Assembly: GCA_027032075.1 (NCBI GenBank)
Contig: JALVOC010000098.1
Coordinates: 50,278-114,277 of the forward strand
Direction of reading: 5' to 3'
DNA from: Chromatiales bacterium
GTDB taxonomy: Bacteria; Pseudomonadota; Gammaproteobacteria; UBA6429; Thiohalophilaceae
DNA length: 64,000 nucleotides
Shown: positions 18,309-27,467 of the stretch, in pieces
How the letters are laid out: each line of letters starts with the position of its first letter
Position numbering within the stretch: the first letter of the stretch is position 1
The notes under the pieces: generated by a model
What the model was told of the DNA's origin: nothing
The model's input: the letters and a program-made list of their open reading frames with translations, nothing else
Database searches by the model: none
Position numbers and translations under genes: made by a program

Positions 18309-19847
18309 TTACCGGAATTTCAGCCTGAATCCCGCTTTTTCCAGGTAGGCGGCCTCCTGCTCGAGATCGGCCTGGGTCAGTGTATGTTCAGCCAGCCAGT
18401 TTTCCGTAAACGTCAGCTCCAGATTTTGCTGGTCCACCGCGAGTGTCACTTCGGGGGGCGGGTTATCGCTGCGCCCGCGGTGCAGCAACACAGCGAGGCG
18501 TAATATGATTGCCAGGTGTGATAACGGTTTTTGCCATGATTCGGGCAGGAGCTGAAATTCAGCCATGGGAAATTTGCGCCGATGGGCGTAAACCAGTACA
18601 GACAGCACCTGCTGTTCCTGCCGTGAAAAACCCGGCATGTCCGCATGGCGTAAAATATAGCTGCCGTGCTTTTGGTACTGGTTGTGGGTGATGTCCATGC
18701 CGATCTCGTGCAGCATGCCCGCCCAGCTTAACAGGCGCTGCAGATTGTCATCCGCCAGTTGCCAGCTTTCCGCCACCTGCCGGTTGAGTCGCTGTGCTGT
18801 TTCCGCCACCCGCTGCGCCTGTGCCCGATCGACCTGATAGCGGGTCACCAGGGAGTCAACGGTGCGACTGCGCACATCCTCATCCTGGATGCGGCCCAGC
18901 AGATCGTACAACAGGCCTTCGCGCATGGCGCTGTCGGCAACCGCCATTTGCTTGATGCGCAGCCCCTCGAATACACCCGCCAGTACCATCACCCCGCCAA
19001 CAAAAACCGGGATCCGATCCCGGGCGAGCGCGGGCAGCTTGACGAGTTGATCGAAATCCTCATACTCGCGCAGGTGTTCCACCAGCTGGAATAACGCCGC
19101 CGCGCTGATCCCTTCCTCGCAAAGTCCCATGGCATTGACTACGTTGCGCACCGCACGGATCGTTCCGGAAGCGCCGATGACCTTTTGCCAGCCGCGGCGG
19201 CGATAATCGGCGCAGACAGGTTCCATTTCCTGCAGCGCGGCAAGGCGGGCCTTGCTGAGTTGTTTGTCGCTGATACGGTGGTGCGGGAAAAAACGCCGCG
19301 AAAAGGAAACGCAGCCCATATGCAGGCTTTCCATATGGTGTGGCTGGAAGCCTTCACCGAGGATCAATTCGGTACTGCCGCCGCCGATGTCGATCACCAG
19401 ACGCTGACCGTCGTTACCGCTCAGACTGTGCGCCACGCCAAGATAGATCAGGCGTGCCTCTTCCGCTCCGGCAATGATTTCCACCGGGTGGCCCAGCGCC
19501 CGTTCCGCGTGTTCGATCAGGATATCCGCGTTTTGCGCGCTGCGCAGGGTGTTGGTGCCCGCCACACGCACGCTGCCGGGTGGCATGTCCCGCAGGAGCT
19601 GGCCAAAGCGGCCCAGGCAGGCCGAGGCGCGTTCAATCGCCTCGGCAGAAATGATTTTGTTGTCATCCAGGCCGGCGGCCAGGCGGACCATCTCGCGTTC
19701 ACGGTCGATCACCTGTAACGAGCCGTTCACCAGCCGGGCGATAATGAGATGAAAACTGTTGGAGCCGAGATCCACTGCCGCCATGGTTTCGGGTGTGGCT
19801 GCCTGGGACAAGGGGCGGCTGAAAAGACTGCGGAAAATGGGTGTCAC
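18309..19847 (-). CDS. ppx: Exopolyphosphatase (Ppx/GppA family)
   Basis: 512 aa. The ASKHA ATPase-like fold shows AAVDLGSNSFHLI, the DIGGGSTELI phosphate-binding loop and VGASGTIRAV, and a C-terminal HD-like helical domain (MLHEIGMDITHNQYQKHGSYIL) typical of full-length Ppx. It removes terminal phosphates from polyphosphate; some members also hydrolyse pppGpp. The GTG start at 19847 gives 20 residues before the conserved core; an internal ATG at 19784 is an alternative. Convergent with ppk1. Confidence 0.95.
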   Translation of the reverse strand: MTPIFRSLFSRPLSQAATPETMAAVDLGSNSFHLIIARLVNGSLQVIDREREMVRLAAGLDDNKIISAEAIERASACLGRFGQLLRDMPPGSVRVAGTNTLRSAQNADILIEHAERALGHPVEIIAGAEEARLIYLGVAHSLSGNDGQRLVIDIGGGSTELILGEGFQPHHMESLHMGCVSFSRRFFPHHRISDKQLSKARLAALQEMEPVCADYRRRGWQKVIGASGTIRAVRNVVNAMGLCEEGISAAALFQLVEHLREYEDFDQLVKLPALARDRIPVFVGGVMVLAGVFEGLRIKQMAVADSAMREGLLYDLLGRIQDEDVRSRTVDSLVTRYQVDRAQAQRVAETAQRLNRQVAESWQLADDNLQRLLSWAGMLHEIGMDITHNQYQKHGSYILRHADMPGFSRQEQQVLSVLVYAHRRKFPMAEFQLLPESWQKPLSHLAIILRLAVLLHRGRSDNPPPEVTLAVDQQNLELTFTENWLAEHTLTQADLEQEAAYLEKAGFRLKFR

Positions 19848-20001
19848 CTTCAGGGTATGTCAGGGAGAGGTCTATTATCCCGACAAGCAGCCTGGGGGGC
19901 AAATTGAATGACGACGAGATGGTGTTTCAGCGGGTGTCTTCAGGCATGGCGCGCGGTACGTGCCGCTGCCGGCAAAACAGGAGCAGCGATGGCATAAAAA
20001 A

Positions 20002-20023
20002 GGGGAGCCGGAAACGGCTCCCC
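20002..20023. terminator. Bidirectional intrinsic terminator downstream of tusE
   Basis: Perfect 9-bp stem GGGGAGCCG/CGGCTCCCC with a GAAA loop, flanked by A6 on the left (a T tract for the minus strand) and TCTTTT on the right. It sits 30 bp after the tusE stop. Confidence 0.88.
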
Positions 20024-20052
20024 TCTTTTGTCGCGATGCCGGCGGATAGGGG

Positions 20053-20388
20053 TTAACTGCATCCTTTCGGGCGCGGCAATCCGGCGATCTTGTTGGCACA
20101 TTTGATCAGGCCTGTCGGGAACAGGGAGTAAATGTACTTCTGGCTGCTCCGATCCTTGCCAAACCTTTCCTTCATGATTTTTGAAAAGGCGCGCGGTTCA
20201 GCGACCATGCCGTTTTCGGTAAAGAATTCACGGGCGGTGTTGATGATATCCCAGTGTTCCTGGGACAGCTCGCCAATTTTTTCATTTTTGGCAATCTCCA
20301 CCGCCAGTTCTTCAGACCACTCGTCAAGATTCAGTAACCAGCCAGCTTCACTCAGCTGGATGGTTTTTCCGTTAACAACAGCTTCCAT
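20053..20388 (-). CDS. tusE: TusE/DsrC-family sulfur-transfer protein
   Basis: 111 aa. The DsrC fold signatures are present: LNLDEWSEELAVEIA, LSQEHWDIINTAREFF, SSQKYIYSLFPTG and the flexible C-terminal arm KIAGLPRPKGCS with the penultimate reactive Cys (CysA). In true DsrC a second Cys stands 11 residues before it; here that position is Asn and a Cys lies two residues further upstream (KCANK). The gene is alone, without dsrEFH, dsrAB or tusBCD beside it, so a TusE-type role in sulfur relay to tRNA is more likely than dissimilatory sulfur oxidation. The ribosome-binding site AAGGTGA precedes the ATG. Confidence 0.85.
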   Translation of the reverse strand: MEAVVNGKTIQLSEAGWLLNLDEWSEELAVEIAKNEKIGELSQEHWDIINTAREFFTENGMVAEPRAFSKIMKERFGKDRSSQKYIYSLFPTGLIKCANKIAGLPRPKGCS

Positions 20389-20787
20389 TAGATATCACCT
20401 TACATTGTTTGGGTTAGTAGTTGAGTAATCTTATCAGGTATTTCCCGGCATTACCATATCCTTATGCACTTAATTTTACTGCGGGAACGGGACCGCCTCT
20501 TCCGGCAGGATTAAAGGGTAAGTCATTGATTGTATGTGAAATTATGAGTGACAGGTGTGAGCAGAAGATCGATTGCAATAGGGGAACCTTTCTGAGGCGT
20601 GCCGTGGTGAGGTGTTCTCGCCGTGGAAATCAGGGCGGAATTTTCTGCAGAAAGATTGAAATGGTGGTCCGTAAAATATATGTGAAAAAGTAAAAGCATG
20701 AAAAGAAATAACAGGCTATCTTTGACGTATAACAAGGAATAATCAGGCATGCCCGTCCCGTGGCGTGCCACCAAAGGGGGATCGTCA
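20389..20787. other. Intergenic region between tusE and the formate dehydrogenase operon
   Basis: No convincing gene. A weak sigma-70 promoter may lie at TTGAAA (20656-20661), 17 bp, TATGTG (20679-20684), about 100 bp before the formate operon start. GC-rich blocks around 20590-20640 could fold, but I do not recognise a riboswitch, in particular not the molybdenum cofactor motif. Confidence 0.35.
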
Positions 20788-22401
20788 ATGTCAAAAAACA
20801 TCCGCGCCATCAGTGCCCGCCAGCATAAAAACAAAACATTGTTCGAAGCCTTGCAGCAAGCGGCGGCGGGCAGCGGCGCTCCTTCTCATGAGCAGCTGCG
20901 CGCCCTGGCGGAAGAGAGGCTGGTTACGCCGGCAGTGTTGCTGGGCACCAGCTCCTTTTACGATTTTTTGCGTGCGGAGAATCGTGGCAAACGTGCCTAT
21001 GTTTGTCAGGGGACGTCCTGCATGCTTTCCGGCAGACAACGGCGCGTGCGGGCAGCGCTGGAAGAACGTTTTTCAGAAGATGAGGTCGGCGAGATCAATT
21101 GTCTGGGGCATTGCTATTGCGGTGGGGCCTTTCAGGTGGGGGAAGCCGTTTTTGATGATGCGCATGGCCTGGAGACAGAAGGCAGTAGCGGTGCCGTTCC
21201 TTTTTACCCCGTGGCTGCCACGGCCATGTTTGCCGATGAGGGCAGTGATGTCGAGCCGTTATACCAGACTGCCTTTCTTGCACCGGAGCGGGTGATGCAG
21301 GAGTTGTCGGATTCGCGGCTGCGTGGCCGGGGTGGTGCCGGTTTTTATTTTTCCCGGAAACTGACGGCCTGTGCCAATGCACCGGCAGGACAGAAGTACG
21401 TGGTCTGCAATGCAGATGAAGGCGACCCCGGGGCATTCTCGGATCGCTACCTGCTGGAACAGCAACCCCACCGGGTTTTGGCGGGGATGCTGGCCGCGGG
21501 GTTGGCAGCGGGAGCGGATAGCGGGATTGTTTATCTGCGTGCGGAATATCCGCTTGCGCTGGCACGCGTGCGCGAAGCGATTCAGGCGTTTGAGCAAACA
21601 TCCGCCTTTGAAAAAAGTGGTTTCCATTTTCGAATCGTGCGTGGTGCCGGCTCCTATATCTGCGGAGAAGAGACGGCGCTGCTCAACTCCATCGAGGGCT
21701 TGCGGCCCGAAGTGCGCACCCGCCCGCCCTACCCGGTGCAGGAGGGGTTGTATGATCGGCCCACGCTGCTCAGTAACGTCGAAACCTTTGCTGCCGTTCC
21801 CTGGATTCTGCAACAGGGTGGTAAAGCGTTTGCTGCGATCGGCACGGAGAAAAGTACCGGTACCAAACTGGTTTCACTCGACCACGGCTTCAACCGCCCC
21901 GGTGTGTATGAAGTGGAAATGGGTACTGCCCTGCAACAGATCATCGCCGAGCATGCTGGCGGTTTCCGCACGGATGCGAAAGCTGTCCAGGTAGGCGGTC
22001 CGCTGGGAGGCGTGGTGCCGGTGGAGAAGATCGCCAGCTTGACCCTCGATTTTGAATCACTTGCAGAGGAAGGCTTCATGCTGGGGCATGCAGGCATTGT
22101 CGCGATCCCGCAGCATTTTCCGATGATCAAGTTTCTGCGGCACCTCTTCTCCTTCATGGCCGGCGAATCCTGCGGCAAGTGTCTTCCCTGCCGCCTCGGC
22201 ACCGAAAAAGGGCGCACCTTGTTGAAACAGGCCACCGCTGAAAACCCCGTCGATAGCGGCGTTTTCGCTGATCTGCTGGAAACCCTGGAGCTTGGTTCAC
22301 TTTGTGGTCTGGGGGGCGGGCTGCCGTTACCGGTGCGCAACATCCTCACCCATTTTCAGGAAGAGGTGTCCGTCTACTTCAGCCAGGAGCAGCGCCAATG
22401 A
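20788..22401 (+). CDS. NAD-dependent formate dehydrogenase, NADH-binding subunit (NuoE-NuoF fusion)
   Basis: 537 aa from the ATG at 20788, which has AAAGGGGG 9 bp upstream; an ATG at 20749 is an alternative. Residues 1-150 are a thioredoxin-like 2Fe-2S domain with four Cys (CQGTSCM and NCLGHCYCGG). The rest is NuoF-like: LRGRGGAGFYFSRKL and NADEGDPGAFSDRYLL bind NADH and FMN, GSYICGEETALLNSIEG follows, and SCGKCLPCRLG with SLCGLGG ligate a 4Fe-4S cluster. It passes electrons from formate to NAD+. The layout matches the beta subunit of two-subunit formate dehydrogenases such as Methylorubrum Fdh1, where FdsG and FdsB are fused. The stop overlaps the next ATG (ATGA). Confidence 0.9.
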   Translation: MSKNIRAISARQHKNKTLFEALQQAAAGSGAPSHEQLRALAEERLVTPAVLLGTSSFYDFLRAENRGKRAYVCQGTSCMLSGRQRRVRAALEERFSEDEVGEINCLGHCYCGGAFQVGEAVFDDAHGLETEGSSGAVPFYPVAATAMFADEGSDVEPLYQTAFLAPERVMQELSDSRLRGRGGAGFYFSRKLTACANAPAGQKYVVCNADEGDPGAFSDRYLLEQQPHRVLAGMLAAGLAAGADSGIVYLRAEYPLALARVREAIQAFEQTSAFEKSGFHFRIVRGAGSYICGEETALLNSIEGLRPEVRTRPPYPVQEGLYDRPTLLSNVETFAAVPWILQQGGKAFAAIGTEKSTGTKLVSLDHGFNRPGVYEVEMGTALQQIIAEHAGGFRTDAKAVQVGGPLGGVVPVEKIASLTLDFESLAEEGFMLGHAGIVAIPQHFPMIKFLRHLFSFMAGESCGKCLPCRLGTEKGRTLLKQATAENPVDSGVFADLLETLELGSLCGLGGGLPLPVRNILTHFQEEVSVYFSQEQRQ

Positions 22402-25103
22402 GTGACAACAAGGCATACATCGATGGCCAGGCTTATTCCTTTGAGAGCGGAGAGACCCTCTATGCATTCGTAACCCGCCACCTTGGTAAGGACGCAATAC
22501 CGGTGCTTTGTAACGATGAGGCATTGGCGCCATTCGGCAGTTGCCGGTTGTGCAGTGTCGATGTGGCCCGGGAGGAAAAGGGCCCGCGCCGCGTCAGGGC
22601 GGCGTGCCATACCCGGGTGGAGGCCGGTCAGTATATCTACCCGAACTCTCCCCGGATCAACAAGCTTCGCCGGACTATTCTTGAAATGCTCTTGAGTGAC
22701 TACCCCGAGGACGCATTGCAGCCAAAACCGGGTGAGCATCCCACACCGTTTCAGAAATTGGTACAGCAGTTCAATCTCCCCGTTTCGCGTTTTGCAAAAA
22801 ACCGGCAAGCGGATAAACCTGACGACAGCCATCCCTATATCCATTTTGATCCCGCAGAGTGTGTTCATTGTTACCGCTGCATCCGTGCCTGTGATGAGAT
22901 CCAGGGCGAAATGGTTCTGGCCATGCACGGCCGCGGTTATCAGGCGCGCATCATCCGTTCCCTCGATCAGAATTTCAGGGATTCGGACTGCGTCTCCTGC
23001 GGCCGCTGTGTGCAGACCTGTCCTACCAATGCCCTGACGGACCGTTACCGCGCCAAGACATTGATCGCGGACGAACGGGTGCGGACGGTGTGCACCTATT
23101 GCGGGGTGGGTTGCAATCTTGAAGTGTTGCTGAAGGACGGAGAGATCCGGGCCATCGATGCCGTCAGCGATGCGGAAGTCAATCAGGGCCACACCTGCCT
23201 GAAGGGACGGTATGCCTTTGCCTACTATAATCACCCCGAGCGTTTGCGCACGCCGCTGCTGCGCAAGCAGGGTGAGCTTTCACCCGTGAGCTGGGACGAA
23301 GCGCTGGACCATATCGCGCAGACGTTAAACAGGATCAAACAGGAACACGGCAGTCAGGCGATTGCCGGCATCTCCTCCTCGCGCTGCACCAACGAAGAAA
23401 ATTACCTGATGCAGAAGTTCATGCGCGTCGTCATCGGTAACAACAACATCGATGGTTGCGCGAGGGTTTGCCATGCGCCGACAGCATTCGGCATGCGCCA
23501 GACATTCGGCACCGGTGCCGCCACCAACTCCATCGACGAGATGAAACTGGCCGACTGTCTGCTGGTGGTGGGCGCAAATTCCACCGAAGCCCATCCGGTT
23601 ACCGGAGTGAAAATGCGCCAGCAGGCGATGAAGGGAACGCCGCTGATTGTCATCGATCCGCGGCGTATCGAACTGGCACGCCACGCCACGCTCCATCTGC
23701 AGCTTCGGCCGGGCAGCAATGTCGCGCTGCTGGACATGATGATCTATTACATCATCGAAGAGGGGCTGGTCGATGAGGCATTCGTCAAGCAGCGCACCGA
23801 AGGATTTGACGAGTTTAAACGCGCTGCACTGAATATCGATCTTGAGCAGCTGGAGAAAATAACCGGTGTCAGGCGGGAAAAGGTGCGCGAAGCAGCACGG
23901 CTGTACGGGCAGGCGAAAAATGCCATGTCGTTTCACGGCCTGGGATTGACCGAACACTATCAGGGCAGCCGCGCGGTGATGCTGTTGTCCTCGCTAGCGA
24001 TGATGACCGGCAACATCGGCCGCCCCGGGGTGGGTGTCAACCCGCTACGTGGACAGAACAATGTTCAGGGTGCGGCGGACATGGGGGTGCAGCCCAAACT
24101 GGGTGCAGGCTATCTGGATGTTTCCGATGCCGAAGTGCGTGCCCATTACGAACGTGAATATGGCCGGCCGGTTCCGGCCGAACAGGGGCTAACCACACCG
24201 GAGATGATGGGTGCCGCCAACGAGGGCAAACTCAAGGCGCTTTGGATCATGGGCGAGGATGTCCTGCAAACCGATCCCGACACCAACAATATCCGCCGCG
24301 CGCTGGAGAACCTGGATTTCCTCGTGGTGCAGGAAATCTTCATGACGGAAACCGCCGCCCTTGCCGATGTGGTGTTACCGGCATCATCCCATCTGGAAAA
24401 GAGCGGCACCTTTACCAACGGGGAACGGCGGGTACAACGGGTCAGGCAGGTGATTCCGCCACTGCCGGGGACGCGCGCGGACGGTCAGATCATGGTGGAT
24501 ATCATGAACCGTATGGGTTACCCGCAGAAAGGATATGATGCGGCCTTGCAGCTGGAAGAGATAGCCAGAGTGGTGCCGTTCTTTGCAGGCATAAGGTGGG
24601 AGAACCTGGGAGACAACGGCAAGCAATGGCCCGTGAGCAAGGATGGCAAGGATACAAAGGTATTGCACACCACCCAGTTCAAAAACGGCAAGGGCCGGTT
24701 TGTCTTTACCGGATTTTGTGAAACACCGGAATTGCAGGGTGAAGACATCGATGAGTATCCCTTCATCCTCACCACCGGGCGGAGGCTGGAACATTACAAT
24801 TGTGGTTCCATGACCCGGCGGACTCCCAACATCGAGCTGGTTGATCACGATGAGTTGTTGATCAACCCGCAGGATGCAGCGCAATACCATATCAGCGACA
24901 ATACCGAGGTCACGGTACGTTCCCGCCAGGGGCAGACCCATCTCAAGGCAAAACTGTCTGAAAACGTCAGGCCGGGCGTCCTCTTCACTACGTTCCATTT
25001 TCCCGAGATCGCCATTAATCACCTGACCAGCGGTGTTCTGGATTTGGACAGCCATACGCCAGAGTTCAAGGTGGTCGCAGTGGCGATAGACAAGGCAGGG
25101 TAA
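22398..25103 (+). CDS. NAD-dependent formate dehydrogenase, catalytic molybdopterin subunit
   Basis: 901 aa. An N-terminal 2Fe-2S ferredoxin domain (FGSCRLCSV) is followed by a NuoG-like region, two 4Fe-4S motifs (CVHCYRCIRAC and CVSCGRCVQTC) and a bis-molybdopterin domain with its own 4Fe-4S site (CTYCGVGCNLEV and CLKGR). The metal-ligand residue is Cys at about 358 in RVCHAPT, so this is a Cys rather than selenocysteine enzyme. GMRQTFGTGAATNS and LRGQNNVQGAADMG are also conserved. It oxidises formate to CO2. No fdhD/fdsC or fdsD chaperone gene lies in the operon, so maturation factors must be encoded elsewhere. Confidence 0.93.
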   Translation: MSDNKAYIDGQAYSFESGETLYAFVTRHLGKDAIPVLCNDEALAPFGSCRLCSVDVAREEKGPRRVRAACHTRVEAGQYIYPNSPRINKLRRTILEMLLSDYPEDALQPKPGEHPTPFQKLVQQFNLPVSRFAKNRQADKPDDSHPYIHFDPAECVHCYRCIRACDEIQGEMVLAMHGRGYQARIIRSLDQNFRDSDCVSCGRCVQTCPTNALTDRYRAKTLIADERVRTVCTYCGVGCNLEVLLKDGEIRAIDAVSDAEVNQGHTCLKGRYAFAYYNHPERLRTPLLRKQGELSPVSWDEALDHIAQTLNRIKQEHGSQAIAGISSSRCTNEENYLMQKFMRVVIGNNNIDGCARVCHAPTAFGMRQTFGTGAATNSIDEMKLADCLLVVGANSTEAHPVTGVKMRQQAMKGTPLIVIDPRRIELARHATLHLQLRPGSNVALLDMMIYYIIEEGLVDEAFVKQRTEGFDEFKRAALNIDLEQLEKITGVRREKVREAARLYGQAKNAMSFHGLGLTEHYQGSRAVMLLSSLAMMTGNIGRPGVGVNPLRGQNNVQGAADMGVQPKLGAGYLDVSDAEVRAHYEREYGRPVPAEQGLTTPEMMGAANEGKLKALWIMGEDVLQTDPDTNNIRRALENLDFLVVQEIFMTETAALADVVLPASSHLEKSGTFTNGERRVQRVRQVIPPLPGTRADGQIMVDIMNRMGYPQKGYDAALQLEEIARVVPFFAGIRWENLGDNGKQWPVSKDGKDTKVLHTTQFKNGKGRFVFTGFCETPELQGEDIDEYPFILTTGRRLEHYNCGSMTRRTPNIELVDHDELLINPQDAAQYHISDNTEVTVRSRQGQTHLKAKLSENVRPGVLFTTFHFPEIAINHLTSGVLDLDSHTPEFKVVAVAIDKAG

Positions 25104-25112
25104 TCATCGACA

Positions 25113-25544
25113 ATGGCGGATATAAAAAAACAGGAATTGAAATATTTGCTTCTGGCAACCCTTGTTGCGCCCCTGGCCATTTACCCTGCCACCTTGTTGG
25201 GTGAGTTTGTGGTTTTCGTTTTCTCCCCGGTGGGTGCTGCCGAAATGTTTCAGCGCTTGAAGGAATCCATGCTGATCACGACGGCCGCGCTTGTTTATGC
25301 CTATGCGCTCACGATATTTTACGGGTTACCGGTCTTTTTGCTGTTGCGCAAGTTACAGCGCCTGAAACTGCGCTTCATACTGGCCGCGGGTGTGGTCGCC
25401 GCAGTGGCGGTCTCCCTGATTACAGAAGACAGCGTGGTGCCGATTCTGCTTTTTGCTTATTTCGGCCTGGTTGTCAGCTTTACCGGATGGTTTGTTGCGA
25501 TACACATGCAGCAGAGCAGGCTTGCTTCGGAACGAGCTGGCTGA
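25113..25544 (+). CDS. Small integral membrane protein of the formate operon
   Basis: 143 aa with four predicted transmembrane segments (around 11-31, 50-70, 85-103 and 110-130), separated by a charged LRKLQRLKLR loop. No family recognised. It starts 9 bp after the formate dehydrogenase stop and is followed by a Spy-like gene, so it is in the same operon. A role in anchoring or stress response is possible, but nothing in the sequence fixes it. Confidence 0.7.
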   Translation: MADIKKQELKYLLLATLVAPLAIYPATLLGEFVVFVFSPVGAAEMFQRLKESMLITTAALVYAYALTIFYGLPVFLLLRKLQRLKLRFILAAGVVAAVAVSLITEDSVVPILLFAYFGLVVSFTGWFVAIHMQQSRLASERAG

Positions 25545-25578
25545 TGGATTGGATCAAAACGTTAAAGAGTAAGTGACA

Positions 25579-26040
25579 ATGAAACTATCGTTCAAATCAA
25601 CAACGCTGTTGCCGGCATTGGTACTGGCTGCCGCCATCCCAGTTGCCGCAGCCGCACAGCCGGAGCAGCATGGCATGGCTGCGAGAGGTGGCGATCATGG
25701 TATGCAGCGGATGGCGGGCATGTGGCAGAAAACCCTGTCTGCCGGGCAGCAGCGCCGCATTGAAAAAATGCGCTTACAGACGGCCAGGGAAAAATCGATC
25801 CTCAAAGCAAAAATCCGGCTGGCAAAGACGGAGTTGGCGCTGCTGGTGACCGATAATTCCCCGGATCAGAATGCCATCAATAAAAAACTGAATGAACTCA
25901 TGAAGTTGATGCGGAAAAAGATGGAACTGCACTACATCCATATCATAAAAGTACGCGAGATATTGAACAAAGAGCAGCGTGTTTCATTTGATCTGGGTGT
26001 GTTGCACAAAGCCGGACGGGGACACGGGAAACATCATTGA
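25579..26040 (+). CDS. Periplasmic Spy/CpxP-like protein
   Basis: About 153 aa from the ATG at 25579. A signal peptide ends around AAAAAQP. The mature part is His- and Met-rich at first (EQHGMAARGGDHGMQRMAGMW) and then almost fully helical with a long basic stretch and an LNKEQRVSFDLG segment, which resembles the LTPEQR motif of Spy/CpxP/ZraP proteins. Such proteins act as periplasmic chaperones or metal-responsive stress factors. Its stop overlaps the TTG start of the formate channel gene (TTGA), so the two are coupled; the reason for linking it to formate metabolism is unclear. Confidence 0.65.
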   Translation: MKLSFKSTTLLPALVLAAAIPVAAAAQPEQHGMAARGGDHGMQRMAGMWQKTLSAGQQRRIEKMRLQTAREKSILKAKIRLAKTELALLVTDNSPDQNAINKKLNELMKLMRKKMELHYIHIIKVREILNKEQRVSFDLGVLHKAGRGHGKHH

Positions 26041-26897
26041 AAAACAGCGCCACTCTTTTTGACATCAACGCCTATACGCCGGCCGAAATGGCCCGGCGGG
26101 TGGAGCAGGCCGGCGTGGGCAAAGCCAGGCTGGACTTTCTCACGACATTGGCATTGGCGGTGCTTGCAGGTGCGTTTATCGCCATGGGTGCGGTGTTTTA
26201 CACCTTCGTGGTACATGACTCAACCTTCAGCCTCGGTTTCACCAAGCTGCTGGGTGGTCTGGTGTTTTGTCTCGGGCTGATCCTGGTGATTGTTGCCGGG
26301 GCGGAACTTTTTACCGGTAACAGTCTGATTGTCATGGCCTATGTGAGTGGTGATGTCAGCTTTCTCCGGTTGATGCGTAATTGGGGTATCGTCTATATCG
26401 GTAACTTCATCGGCGCTCTTGTTGTGGTTTTCCTGGTGTACTACAGCGGCCATTGGGAAAACAGCGGGATAGCGGCCAAAGCCCTCCTCATTGCCAACAA
26501 CAAAGTCAATCTCACGTTTGTCGAGGCCATGACAAGAGGGATTTTGTGCAATGTACTGGTATGCCTTGCAGTGTGGCTGTGTTTTGCCGGCCGCTCGGTG
26601 ACGGACAAGATTCTGGCAATCCTGTTTCCCATTACCGCTTTCGTCGCCCTCGGTTTCGAGCATTCCATTGCAAATATGTACTTCATTCCTGCCGGACTTT
26701 TGTTGTCCGGGAATACCACGGTGGTTACGGCGGCTTCCGTGGCTGCGGGGAATGCGGTTGATCTGTCCCAACTGACGATTGGCGGTTTTCTCTTGCAGAA
26801 TCTCCTGCCGGTCACACTGGGGAATATTATTGGCGGTGGGGTTCTGGTCGGCCTGGTTTACTGGTTTGTTTATCTACGCCAGCGGCAAACAGGGTAG
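26037..26897 (+). CDS. Formate/nitrite transporter family channel (FocA-like)
   Basis: 286 aa with six transmembrane segments and the family's FDINAYTPAEMARRVEQAGVGKA N-terminal helix shortened here to its key residues FD, M and EQAGV, which matches FocA and supports the TTG start at 26037 rather than the ATG at 26088. AELFTGNSLI, GNFIGALVVVF and GFEHSIANMYFIPAGLL are FNT signature regions with the conserved central His. It moves formate (or nitrite) across the inner membrane; its place behind formate dehydrogenase points to formate. Confidence 0.9.
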   Translation: MKNSATLFDINAYTPAEMARRVEQAGVGKARLDFLTTLALAVLAGAFIAMGAVFYTFVVHDSTFSLGFTKLLGGLVFCLGLILVIVAGAELFTGNSLIVMAYVSGDVSFLRLMRNWGIVYIGNFIGALVVVFLVYYSGHWENSGIAAKALLIANNKVNLTFVEAMTRGILCNVLVCLAVWLCFAGRSVTDKILAILFPITAFVALGFEHSIANMYFIPAGLLLSGNTTVVTAASVAAGNAVDLSQLTIGGFLLQNLLPVTLGNIIGGGVLVGLVYWFVYLRQRQTG

Positions 26898-26907
26898 GCA
26901 GTCAAAC

Positions 26908-26934
26908 AAAAACGGCCCTTGACGGGCCGTTTTT
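26908..26934. terminator. Bidirectional terminator between formate channel and basic-protein genes
   Basis: AAAAACGGCCC/GGGCCGTTTTT stem with a TTGAC loop, 11 bp after the channel stop. The flanking A and T tracts let it work for both convergent genes. Confidence 0.9.
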
Positions 26935-26953
26935 ACCGTCTGCAAAGCGAAAG

Positions 26954-27352
26954 CTATGCGCGGGCCTTGCGGCGTTTCTTTTTCACCATTCTCTGGATTT
27001 TGCTCAGCTGTTTTTTCTCCCAGCGTTCACCGGCGGCCAGCATCATTCTGGCTTTTTGTTCCCCGAGTTTCATCAGCGCTCTCTCCCGCTTCAACGCGGC
27101 AGCGAGCTGCTCCTTCAATACAGCGATTTCGGCCTTGGCAGCTTCGCGCGTGAGTTTGACCTCTTCTCGTGCTGCGGCCTTGGCAGCGCGCAGCGCCTCA
27201 CGCGTGGCCTTGAGATCTTCTCTCATTTTAGCGGCCAGGGCACGGCGTTTTTCAGCAGCGGCTTTACGCTTGGCGGCGGCTTTCTTCTTTGCAGCGATTT
27301 TTTTCTTGCTGGGTTTCTTTTTGACGGCTGTTTTTTTTCTGGCGCTGGGCAT
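26954..27352 (-). CDS. Lysine/alanine-rich histone H1-like protein
   Basis: 132 aa. Residues 1-35 are a run of KK/AA-rich repeats (KKKPSKKKIAAKKKAAAKRK), then an alanine-rich helical coiled-coil region, and a basic end (MVKKKRRKARA). This composition is that of bacterial H1-like DNA-binding proteins such as AlgP or HctB types. The ATG at 27352 is chosen because GAGGAG stands 8 bp before it; an upstream in-frame ATG at 27367 overlaps that site. Binding to DNA or RNA is inferred from charge only. Confidence 0.65.
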   Translation of the reverse strand: MPSARKKTAVKKKPSKKKIAAKKKAAAKRKAAAEKRRALAAKMREDLKATREALRAAKAAAREEVKLTREAAKAEIAVLKEQLAAALKRERALMKLGEQKARMMLAAGERWEKKQLSKIQRMVKKKRRKARA

Positions 27353-27467
27353 GGCTTTTCTCCTCATGATTGTATTTTTACTTGTTTACAGTATAGACAC
27401 TAAAAGAGGGATTTTCCGCATCGCGGCAGCAGGGTGCTTTCCCTGCTTCAAACGTGCACCAGTAGGT

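Noticed and set aside
20421..20693. 90-codon plus-strand frame between tusE and formate genes
   Set aside because: Composition is not protein-like and no start signal; more likely the upstream region of the formate operon.
23469..23471. Selenocysteine in formate dehydrogenase
   Set aside because: The metal-ligand codon is TGC (Cys), with no in-frame TGA.
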